From the NCBI GenBank assembly GCA_964389805.1, contig CAYMFU010000147.1, positions 1 to 33,252 of the forward strand: a stretch of DNA of 33,252 bases, read 5' to 3'. Under the pieces are notes generated by a model, which was given only the letters and a program-made list of their open reading frames with translations, was not told the origin of the DNA and ran no database searches. The DNA comes from JAGTVG01 sp964389805. GTDB taxonomy: Bacteria > Bacteroidota > Bacteroidia > Cytophagales > Cyclobacteriaceae. Below, in pieces: positions 26,810 through 33,252 of the stretch (the stretch's first letter is position 1; every line of letters starts with the position of its first letter). The translations under genes and the position numbers were made by a program.

Positions 26810-27865
26810 ATGACAGAATCTATTTTATCCAAAAAATCTTATTCCATACTAATTACCGGGGGTTCAGGTTTTCTAGGCAAAGCCATCGTACAGGAATTGC
26901 TAAGTGAACCGCAAATGATTTCAACCAGTGAGATTAGAATTCTGGATATAAAACCACCTAAAGATTTAAATAATGAGTCTATTACTTATATCCGGGGGGA
27001 TGTTCGCGATTACAAAATCCTGGAGAAAGCTTCAAAGGGTATTGATGTTGTGTTTCATACAGCTGCCGTAGTAGATTGGGGGACCCATTCTGTCAGCGAT
27101 GTGTATGATGTGAATTTTTCAGGGACAGAAAATGTAATCAGGGCCTCTAAAGAGAATAAGGTTATAATATTGATCTATACGAGCTCTCTCGATGCAGTAT
27201 TTACAGGTAAACCATTGGTTGATATAGATGAAGATCAACCGTTCCCGGAGCAACATCCGAATATGTACTGCGAGAGTAAAGCGCTTTCAGAAAAAGCTGT
27301 GACAGATGCAAACCAGAAATCCTTAAAAACCTGTGTGCTTCGACCATCCGATGTTTATGGGGAAGGGGATCCTTACCATATCGATTCCCTCATCAATATG
27401 GCAAAAACCGGATTTTACGTGCGGTTAGGTAACGGAACATCAAAATGTCAACATGTATATGTAGGAAATATGGCCTATGCGCACGTCCTGGTGGCAAAAA
27501 ACATACTGGAAGGAAACCCATCTATTACAGGGAAGACATATTTCATTACGGATGGACCGGGTCATAATTTCTTTTCCTTCTTTGACCAGATTGTTGAAAG
27601 GTCGGGTTATAAAATCTGGCCGAAAAACATGTGGTTACCTCGCTGGTTGGCTTTTTCAATCGGTAGTTTGTCAGAATTCATTGCCTTCATTCTCAGACCC
27701 ATAAAACACTATAATCCGAAGTTCAGTCGATTTGCAGTAGTCTATACCTGTACTGATTTTACTTTTTCATCAGACAGGGCAAAGAAAGATTTTGGATTCG
27801 AACCTAAATATAGTGTTGAGGAGGCGATAGAGAGAACAGCCGAACATTATAAAATTAAGGCATAA
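26810..27865 (+). CDS. 3-beta-hydroxysteroid-dehydrogenase-like NAD(P)-dependent epimerase/dehydratase
   Basis: 351 residues of the extended short-chain dehydrogenase family. The dinucleotide-binding motif TGGSGFLG is at residues 17-24, the catalytic serine region is YTSSLDAV, and the YxxxK pair is in MYCESKAL. The sequence after the active site (LRPSDVYGEGDPYHID, CQHVYVGNMAYAHVLVA) follows the 3-beta-HSD / sterol-4-carboxylate dehydrogenase / OleD subgroup. There are two hydrophobic stretches around 280-305. Substrate is unknown: a sterol-like compound or a beta-hydroxy acid is possible. No OleA, OleB or OleC genes are in the window. Confidence 0.82.
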   Translation: MTESILSKKSYSILITGGSGFLGKAIVQELLSEPQMISTSEIRILDIKPPKDLNNESITYIRGDVRDYKILEKASKGIDVVFHTAAVVDWGTHSVSDVYDVNFSGTENVIRASKENKVIILIYTSSLDAVFTGKPLVDIDEDQPFPEQHPNMYCESKALSEKAVTDANQKSLKTCVLRPSDVYGEGDPYHIDSLINMAKTGFYVRLGNGTSKCQHVYVGNMAYAHVLVAKNILEGNPSITGKTYFITDGPGHNFFSFFDQIVERSGYKIWPKNMWLPRWLAFSIGSLSEFIAFILRPIKHYNPKFSRFAVVYTCTDFTFSSDRAKKDFGFEPKYSVEEAIERTAEHYKIKA

Positions 27866-27905
27866 TATCCCAAAACTTTGATCAAATTTTTTAATTACTT
27901 AGCAA

Positions 27906-29543
27906 CTATCTTATTAGGAATTTCGATACTACCATGTCATCTCCGGACTTCAGGCCAATAAAGTATATACCTTTATGCAGACTCTTCAGATCGATCTGAA
28001 TTCTGTTTGTTGCTCTTATTTTTTGAGTTCTCAAAGTCCGGCCATTAATATCATAGATCAGATATGATAAATAAGGGTGTTTTTGATTTAATTCAAGGAA
28101 GATCATGTCTTCAGCAGGATTTGGGTATAATTGATAAACCCCTTCTTTTCCATTTTCAGAAAGATCTTTATCCAGAGGTGTGAGGTTCGGATCATATTCC
28201 GAAGCATTGTCAGAGATTGCCGTATTAATTAGTGTTGAATCAATGGAGTAGGCAGTTATTCGGAACCAGCATAGACTGCCAGCCGGAATTTCAGGCTCTT
28301 CCCAAAAGTAAAATTGATCAGATAAGCCTGTAGCAAGCGTTAGAAAAGTTTCTTTTTCATCAATACTGTATTCGAGATAATAATGTAAAGGTCTGCCATC
28401 ATCGGGATTCTTAATTTCCCATGATATAGCCCGTGCCGCTGTCCAGCTGCCTGAAGAGGGATAAGTTATGTCAATTTCTGGCTGTTCATAGGAATGTAAG
28501 AGCTCAGCGAATCCAATTCCTGTTACTTCTTCTCCATTCACCGTACCTGTCACATGAGTAGAACCTTCAAAAAAGCGAAAAGGTAATTGTATTTCAGAGT
28601 TATTATGATTGGTGGCTATAATAAGGTCTATATTATTAACAGCTGACGTTAATCTCCATTTACTGGAATAACACATAACACTGTCCGGCATATAATTGAA
28701 CGCCAATCGTTCAATTTCAAAGTCATGTGTAGTATACTGTGTAATGGTATCAACATATACCGACATATGCTTATATGTTGCAGTATCCGGGAGTTTTCGA
28801 TCTTGTGTAAAAAGATTGTATATGTTTATATCCATATCATTCGATAACTGAACATAAAACCATTCATAATCCTCTTCAGTCAGTGGATTAAACGTTCCAT
28901 ACTGGCGGTCAACCCATGCTGTTCCACTTACCGGTTCTGCCATCCCATTTAGGCCCAGCATCCCGGTAACCAATGATTTGGTTAATGAATAATAATAAGT
29001 ATAGCTATTTTCTCCCTGCTCAAAATAACCGTTTTCGCCCAAAATAAGAGGTGGCTTAAGTGAGGCATATTCCAGTTCCAGGGTATTCTCTCCAGACTCT
29101 GCGGATAAGATATATTCAAATGGAATCATAATATCATCACTTCCAGTTTTGTTTAGCCAGTACTCCGAGTTTCCTCCCATGGTAGTAGCCTGAATATTAA
29201 GGCTATCCTCAGCCATGATGCTATAGTTTACAGCATCTGTTTCCGAGTAAAATGCACCAGTTTCTTCATTACTTACATTAAGAATTCTGAATCCATCATA
29301 ACCGAAGGCTGGAAAATAAAAATAGGTGAGCATAAAACTGTAGGTAGTGCCCGTGTTATCCCCGGTCACATGTCCTGCAGTATACCACCATTCAATAGGT
29401 TCTGCTGGATGTCTTCCTTCATCTAATGGAAAGGAGATCAGGCTGCTTTCCGGATTCAGCGGATAGGATTTCCATCCTTGACCGTAACTGTCAAAAGTGA
29501 ACGATATAATACAATAAAATATGAATAAGTATCTAAAAACCAT
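27906..29543 (-). CDS. T9SS-exported CrtC/AttH-like (lipocalin-fold) protein
   Basis: 545 residues. After a signal peptide, residues ~30-345 match the CrtC/AttH lipocalin-like family: PIEWWYTAGHV, SGTAWVDRQYG and YEWFYVQLSNDMDINIY. That family includes carotenoid 1,2-hydratase, but most members are of unknown function. Residues ~350-455 look like a fibronectin-III-type domain (PEIDITYPSSGSWTAA, WFRITAYS). The last ~75 residues are a T9SS type A sorting domain (YQLYPNPAEDMIFLELN, GIYFIGLKSGDDMVVSKFLI). The protein is therefore probably secreted or surface attached, so a carotenoid-cytoplasmic role is unlikely. Confidence 0.82.
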   Translation of the reverse strand: MVFRYLFIFYCIISFTFDSYGQGWKSYPLNPESSLISFPLDEGRHPAEPIEWWYTAGHVTGDNTGTTYSFMLTYFYFPAFGYDGFRILNVSNEETGAFYSETDAVNYSIMAEDSLNIQATTMGGNSEYWLNKTGSDDIMIPFEYILSAESGENTLELEYASLKPPLILGENGYFEQGENSYTYYYSLTKSLVTGMLGLNGMAEPVSGTAWVDRQYGTFNPLTEEDYEWFYVQLSNDMDINIYNLFTQDRKLPDTATYKHMSVYVDTITQYTTHDFEIERLAFNYMPDSVMCYSSKWRLTSAVNNIDLIIATNHNNSEIQLPFRFFEGSTHVTGTVNGEEVTGIGFAELLHSYEQPEIDITYPSSGSWTAARAISWEIKNPDDGRPLHYYLEYSIDEKETFLTLATGLSDQFYFWEEPEIPAGSLCWFRITAYSIDSTLINTAISDNASEYDPNLTPLDKDLSENGKEGVYQLYPNPAEDMIFLELNQKHPYLSYLIYDINGRTLRTQKIRATNRIQIDLKSLHKGIYFIGLKSGDDMVVSKFLIR

Positions 29544-29766
29544 ATTTTCTAAACTGCCTAAAGCCAGGCATGAAGCATATTGATCTGGCCCTGGTCCATT
29601 TTCCCTATCTTTAATTCACTATAAGGAAAAGGTAAAATAACCACAAATAATGAAATTTTCATAGTGCTGCCAATGGTAAAGGTAAATCCGGGATAAACCG
29701 CATTATCAAAAAAAAAGCCATGCAAACAAGCTTGTCCGCATGGCCTATCACCTTAAATTAACACGC
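29544..29766. other. Intergenic region with no gene
   Basis: No ORF of interest. It holds the terminator at 29708-29744 and otherwise AT-rich sequence, presumably with the promoter for the CrtC-like gene. Confidence 0.5.
29708..29744 (-). terminator. Rho-independent terminator of the lipoprotein gene
   Basis: On the minus strand GCCATGC and GCATGGC (29738-29744 and 29717-29723) form a 7-bp stem. An inner self-complementary ACAAGCTTGT (29726-29735) extends it after an internal loop, and a run of nine T (29708-29716 on this strand) follows. Confidence 0.85.
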
Positions 29767-30303
29767 CTATTTAGTAAGAGTCATTTCAATTTTCATTGAT
29801 ACCTCCACATCAGGAGTATCTATATTTTCATCCAGGTCTTCCATTGATAATTCATCATAACTAACCTTCAATGTACTTTTTGTAAGTTCAAGGATAGAAA
29901 CAATTTGTTCATCAGATGTACCACCATCGAGGATAATTTTATTACCATCTGAATTTATGGCCCATGAGCCATCTTCAACAGTATCTGCAATTCTAAAGAT
30001 GTACGTATTATCATCTTTAAATTCAATAGTACCGCCAAATGATTCTTTTAAAAAGGCATCATAAATAGCAGCAAATGCTTCGGCTTCTAGACCAGACATT
30101 CCCATAACGTCTGTGAAATAATTTTTTATAGGAAGTCCGCCTATTTGAGGAACAACGTCAGCATCAGAAATTGTCCATAAGCCCACCAATTCTGCTGTGT
30201 CTATACTTGCTTCTTTTTCAAAAAGGTCACAGCCAGTTGCAACAAAGATTGAGAATACTCCAATTAAAAATAGAGATCTCATTTTACTCAAATTACTTTT
30301 CAT
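29767..30303 (-). CDS. Lipoprotein with lipocalin-like domain
   Basis: 178 residues. The N-terminus has a lipoprotein signal with lipobox VATGC (Cys25). An alternative ATG at residue 8 would give an equally good signal. The mature part contains LVGLWTISD, GTIEFKDDNTYIF and GSWAINSDGNKIIL, the strand pattern of the small lipocalin-like proteins common in Bacteroidota. No enzymatic motif. Function unknown. A strong terminator lies directly downstream. Confidence 0.75.
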   Translation of the reverse strand: MKSNLSKMRSLFLIGVFSIFVATGCDLFEKEASIDTAELVGLWTISDADVVPQIGGLPIKNYFTDVMGMSGLEAEAFAAIYDAFLKESFGGTIEFKDDNTYIFRIADTVEDGSWAINSDGNKIILDGGTSDEQIVSILELTKSTLKVSYDELSMEDLDENIDTPDVEVSMKIEMTLTK

Positions 30304-30624
30304 AATTAGATGATTTTATTTAGCTGATAATAACTGGTTATATAAATCTTTAAAAATAGTCGGTTTAAAAAGCTATATACTCTTTATCGCTTTTAAAACG
30401 CTTAAGTAACCAATATTATTTCATTTTATACTCTGTTTTATCAATGGAAATCAACAGATTACTATGTTCAGAAAGTTTTTAAGTATTAATTTGATTTGGC
30501 AGGTGATACTTTTTGAGGAAACCTATAAATGGGAATATATATAAATGTATTAAATATTTTCTAGGAGAGAATTATAAAGCGTAACTTGTAAAGATATTAC
30601 TCATTCAACAATAATTTTAATCTT
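30304..30624. other. Divergent intergenic region
   Basis: About 320 bases between the lipoprotein gene and the SYLF gene. It is AT-rich, with no ORF and no clear -33/-7 pair. Promoters for both genes must be here but I cannot place them. Confidence 0.5.
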
Positions 30625-31167
30625 ATGAAAAATTCAATCAGGCTGATGGTGTTGCTTATGATAGTTTCCATTACTTCGATGTATGCACAGAAGTATGATA
30701 TTGAGGAATCAAACAAAACCATTGCGGACTTCAAGAAAAAGGATTCTGAAATTGAAAAATTCTTCAACAATTCTTATGGTTATGCGGTATTGTACTCTAT
30801 AGGTAAAGGAGCTATAGGCGTCGGAGGTGCTGGTGGGAAGGGCACCGTTTATAAGCAGGGGACTCCTATCGGGGATGTTAGAATGACACAAGTGACAGTC
30901 GGTTTAGCCCTTGGCGGTCAGAAATACGCTGAAGTGGTCTTTCTTGAGAAAGAGGATGATTTCGACCGTTTTGTGAATAAAAATTTCGAGTTTGCCGCAC
31001 AGGCTTCAGCTGTTGCCTTAAGCTCTGGAGCCTCTGCCGATGCCGATTACAGAAATGGCGTTCTTGTTTTTACCATGGCAATTGGCGGGTTAATGTATGA
31101 GGCATCCATAGGGGGCCAGAAATTTAAAGTCACCTTGTATGAAGAAGGAGAGGAAAAGGAAAAATAA
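30625..31167 (+). CDS. SYLF-domain (Ysc84-like) lipid-binding protein
   Basis: 180 residues with a signal peptide ending in MYAQ. The SYLF domain covers most of the rest: YGYAVLYSIGKGAIGVGGAGGKG, then the VTVGLALGGQKYAEVVFLE block, and at the end GVLVFTMAIGGLMYEASIGGQKFKV. SYLF proteins bind membranes and phosphoinositides in eukaryotes; bacterial members are exported and their role is not clear. Both flanks hold terminators or long gaps, so it is a single-gene transcript. Confidence 0.9.
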   Translation: MKNSIRLMVLLMIVSITSMYAQKYDIEESNKTIADFKKKDSEIEKFFNNSYGYAVLYSIGKGAIGVGGAGGKGTVYKQGTPIGDVRMTQVTVGLALGGQKYAEVVFLEKEDDFDRFVNKNFEFAAQASAVALSSGASADADYRNGVLVFTMAIGGLMYEASIGGQKFKVTLYEEGEEKEK

Positions 31168-31168
31168 A

Positions 31169-31210
31169 AAATCCCGGATGTCTTAATTGAGTACAAACAA
31201 CACGGGATTT
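31169..31210. terminator. Bidirectional hairpin between convergent genes
   Basis: AAATCCCG (31169-31176) pairs with CGGGATTT (31203-31210) around a 26-base loop, between the stop of the SYLF gene and the stop of tpx. The A-rich and T-rich ends give a weak T-tract for either strand. Probably a shared terminator. Confidence 0.6.
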
Positions 31211-31237
31211 AGTAATATTATCTAATATTTCCTGTAT

Positions 31238-31738
31238 CTATGCCAATGCTTCCAGGGCCGCCTCATAATCAGGCTCTTCAGAAGCTTCCTGAACTTGCTC
31301 AGAATAGAGAACCTTGCCATTTTCATCTGCAACGATCACAACTCTTGACAGCAATCCCTGTAAAGGACCTTCTACGATCTCCATTTCATAATCTTTCCCA
31401 AATTGCCCGGTAGCAAAGTCTGAAAGGGTTATGGCATTTTCAATACCTTCCGTTCCACAAAACCTGCTTTGAGCAAATGGCAGGTCTCTGCTAATACATA
31501 ATACTTGTGTATTATTCAGTTCAGCCGCATATTTATTGAAAGCCCTGACTGAATTGGCACAAGTTCCTGTATCCAGGCTTAGAAATACATTAAAAACTAT
31601 TCTCGATCCTGCAAAGTCATTAAGAGAGGCCTTTGAAAGGTCATTTTTTGTAAGTAAGAAATCCGGAAGTGTATCTCCGGCAACAGGAATATTACCTTTT
31701 GTAATTGTGGTATTCCCTTTGAATTTTATTGTAGCCAT
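31238..31738 (-). CDS. tpx: Thiol peroxidase (atypical 2-Cys peroxiredoxin)
   Basis: 166 residues with full Tpx layout. The N-terminus is KFKGNTTITKGNIPVAGDTLPDF, the peroxidatic Cys60 sits in SLDTGTCA and the resolving Cys94 in LPFAQSRFCG, at the same spacing as E. coli Tpx (Cys61, Cys95). It reduces peroxides with thioredoxin. The conserved PxxxTxxC proline is Leu53 here (codon 31580-31582), an unusual change next to the active site; Thr57 is kept. It is convergent with the SYLF gene. Confidence 0.92.
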   Translation of the reverse strand: MATIKFKGNTTITKGNIPVAGDTLPDFLLTKNDLSKASLNDFAGSRIVFNVFLSLDTGTCANSVRAFNKYAAELNNTQVLCISRDLPFAQSRFCGTEGIENAITLSDFATGQFGKDYEMEIVEGPLQGLLSRVVIVADENGKVLYSEQVQEASEEPDYEAALEALA

Positions 31739-32129
31739 ACTCTAGTTATTTTTTTATAATTAATTTAAGAATTCTTGTATCTGAAATTCACCAGACATAG
31801 ATAGCCTTCCTGTAAGACATTTAATAGAATGCTAAATTAAGTGTTAGAACTTAGTTGACCAATAAAATGTTTTAATTAAACGCTCGAGATAATTTAAATT
31901 ATTTTTAGGTTCCCATTAATCGGATCCTTGTACGACCAGGTCCTTGGTTTTAAGTTTGGCTGGACTGAAAATCCCCAGGACCCCTTTTCTTTCACAAGTA
32001 CTTACAATAAATCCGCTTTTCGCCAAACCAGTTAACAAAGCCGTAGATATTGCCTGGGTATTTTCAGTTCTTCATGAAGGCTACCGGCTGAGTAATTTTA
32101 TGATATTATCTTTTACTCTTCGATCAGAA
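31739..32129. other. Intergenic region, possible coding relics
   Basis: About 390 bases upstream of tpx. The ORF on the plus strand at 31944-32183 overlaps the 3' end of the downstream membrane-protein gene and looks random. On the minus strand between about 31950 and 32100 a frame interrupted by two stops reads like a protein (YPGNIYGFVNWFGEKRIY). This could be a decayed gene or chance. Confidence 0.35.
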
Positions 32130-32801
32130 TTATACCTCAGATGCAGCCTCTGGCACTTGCCTGGATTCAACGGAATAATATAATGAAGCAAAGGAAGCAT
32201 ATATCCACATTGCAGCAACAATCACCCCTACCACAAAAGCGATAAAACCGCCAATAGCAATAAAGATGGCCAGCAATCCCATAACAAAAATATTCATGGC
32301 ATATCCATCTGTCATTTTCCAGCTGGTCTGGAGGGCCTTTATAGCATCCATTTTTTTGTCAATAACCAGGTAAGGTACAAAAGCTAATTTGCATGCAAAT
32401 ATGATCCCGGGAATAATGAGCATCATAACACCGATCCCGATAATGATATTGGACAGCAGGGCAGCCAGCATTATATTGATGTAATTTTCCTTTATTACAA
32501 ATAGGTCTCCCACCTTAAGGTTCTCCCCCCTTGCGGCTTTTAAATAACAATAATACATGCCAAATTGAAGAGGTCCGAGGACCAGGACTCCATAAGCAAA
32601 GGAGATAAAAATGAAAACAACTATTCCTGCCCAATTTGAATAATCATCAATCAAAAAAGAAAATGCATTTACAGGAATAGAAATTATAAATAATAACAAA
32701 CCAATTAAAAACAGTTCTAGAAAATATTTCCAAATGGTTTTCCACCCATGGTTATAGGCATCACCAACTGTGGGCTCGAATTCAGCTTTTGAGTATTCCA
32801 T
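32130..32801 (-). CDS. Integral membrane protein, DUF975/UPF0259-like
   Basis: 223 residues with five or six transmembrane segments. The N-terminal motif DAYNHGWKTIWKYFLELFLIGLLL and the later IIPGIIFACKLAFVPYLVIDKKMDAIKALQTSWKMT resemble the family of small integral membrane proteins grouped under DUF975/UPF0259. These are of unknown function. The IKALQTSW block is the best-conserved feature of such families. The start ATG is at 32801. Confidence 0.7.
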   Translation of the reverse strand: MEYSKAEFEPTVGDAYNHGWKTIWKYFLELFLIGLLLFIISIPVNAFSFLIDDYSNWAGIVVFIFISFAYGVLVLGPLQFGMYYCYLKAARGENLKVGDLFVIKENYINIMLAALLSNIIIGIGVMMLIIPGIIFACKLAFVPYLVIDKKMDAIKALQTSWKMTDGYAMNIFVMGLLAIFIAIGGFIAFVVGVIVAAMWIYASFASLYYSVESRQVPEAASEV

Positions 32802-33010
32802 GATATTAGGTTTATTTGGTTTTTAATTTGACATGAAAATAAGAAAAATTTAAACTTCATTGAAGCACTTGGCACAAAATATATTATTCCATAACCGTTT
32901 ATATTTTTCACTTGCCGTCCATATGATAATATTTTTTCCTTAAGACAAAGGGATATATATTCAATTTGGAAAAGTATTCTTAAATCATCATTAACAAAAA
33001 ATCATACATC

Positions 33011-33252
33011 ATGAATCAACACAAAAAATGGCCATTGACCTTATTTCTGATAGTGTCAATTTTCTTCCAGAGTTACTCTCAGAACATTACCCTTCCGCCT
33101 GGAGGAGGTAATCAAAAAGCAAGTGTCTCCCAATGGATGGGAATGGTTAAAGCAAAATTCTCGTATAACAGTCCCGATGTAACGAGCCCTACAGGTGAAG
33201 ACAGGAAAGGTAAGATCTGGGGGGCCCTCGTCCCTTGGGGTATGATTAATTT
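33011..33252 (+). CDS. DUF2911-domain protein, N-terminal part
   Basis: The gene is cut by the right edge. From the ATG at 33011 it reads a signal peptide (MNQHKKWPLTLFLIVSIFFQSYSQ), then LPPGGGNQKASVSQWMGMVKAKFSYNSPDV and GKIWGALVPWGMIN. This matches the start of DUF2911 proteins (SQ-IG-V---Y-RP, G---G-LVP-G--WR). These are exported proteins of unknown function common in Bacteroidota. Confidence 0.82.
   Translation, partial: MNQHKKWPLTLFLIVSIFFQSYSQNITLPPGGGNQKASVSQWMGMVKAKFSYNSPDVTSPTGEDRKGKIWGALVPWGMIN

Noticed and set aside
27906..29543. Functional carotenoid 1,2-hydratase in a pigment pathway
   Set aside because: No other carotenoid genes are nearby and the T9SS tail places the protein outside the cell.
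31944..32183. 79-residue plus-strand ORF
   Set aside because: It overlaps the 3' end of the membrane-protein gene, has no family likeness and no start signal.

Overview
The window is about 33 kb of AT-rich chromosomal DNA from a member of the Bacteroidota, probably a marine or soil lineage near the Cytophagales. The phylum call rests on several things. There is a SusC/CirA-type TonB-dependent receptor with an N-terminal carboxypeptidase-D regulatory-like domain. There is a protein with a type IX secretion (T9SS) C-terminal sorting domain. PnuC is linked to a THI-box, there is a CcmB-C-D-E-F cluster with a small CcmD, and several TANNTTTG-type -7 promoter boxes are visible. The genus cannot be read from the sequence.

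Layout. 1-5779 (+): the end of a DAO-type FAD oxidoreductase, a very large envelope protein (degenerate peptidase-MA-like domain, beta-propeller, acidic repeats, outer-membrane barrel), a YbfF-like esterase and an RsmI-like methyltransferase. 5933-12851 (+): three OmpA-domain envelope proteins. Two of them are large paralogues that bracket pnuC and a NadR-like kinase. The second copy is followed only by the 3' stump of a duplicated kinase gene. 12883-15456: two tandem TPP riboswitch aptamers and the TonB-dependent receptor they are expected to control. 15553-20066: ccmB, ccmC, ccmD, ccmE and ccmF. 20120-22583: a DUF3179 lipoprotein, a VOC protein, a strong terminator and a DUF2520 dehydrogenase. 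22660-26735 (-): a propeller-amidohydrolase and an EthD-like protein. The EthD-like gene is divergent from a 3-beta-HSD-like dehydrogenase (26810-27865). 27906-30303 (-): a T9SS-secreted CrtC/AttH-like protein and a small lipoprotein. 30625-33252: a SYLF protein, thiol peroxidase, a membrane protein and the start of a DUF2911 protein.

How the genes fit together. The central story is a thiamine-uptake locus (riboswitch, outer-membrane receptor, PnuC-type inner-membrane transporter, NadR-like kinase) that has been segmentally duplicated and has decayed. A block of ompA-like gene, pnuC, kinase and THI-box seems to have been copied in tandem. The upstream copy kept pnuC and the kinase, but its THI-box is eroded (about 10020-10100). 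The downstream copy lost pnuC and most of the kinase but kept a functional-looking THI-box next to a second one. The locus therefore now holds two intact aptamers, one fossil aptamer and one fossil kinase. The ccm genes form a tight operon for cytochrome c maturation. Its CcmE has a CXXXY motif instead of the usual haem-binding HXXXY, and ccmA, ccmG and ccmH are not in the window.

I do not see a defence island, CRISPR array, prophage, insertion sequence or tRNA/rRNA gene. The most unusual observations are the tandem plus fossil TPP riboswitches, the kinase gene with no standard start codon before its P-loop, the CXXXY CcmE, and a thiol peroxidase that lacks the conserved proline of its active-site motif.
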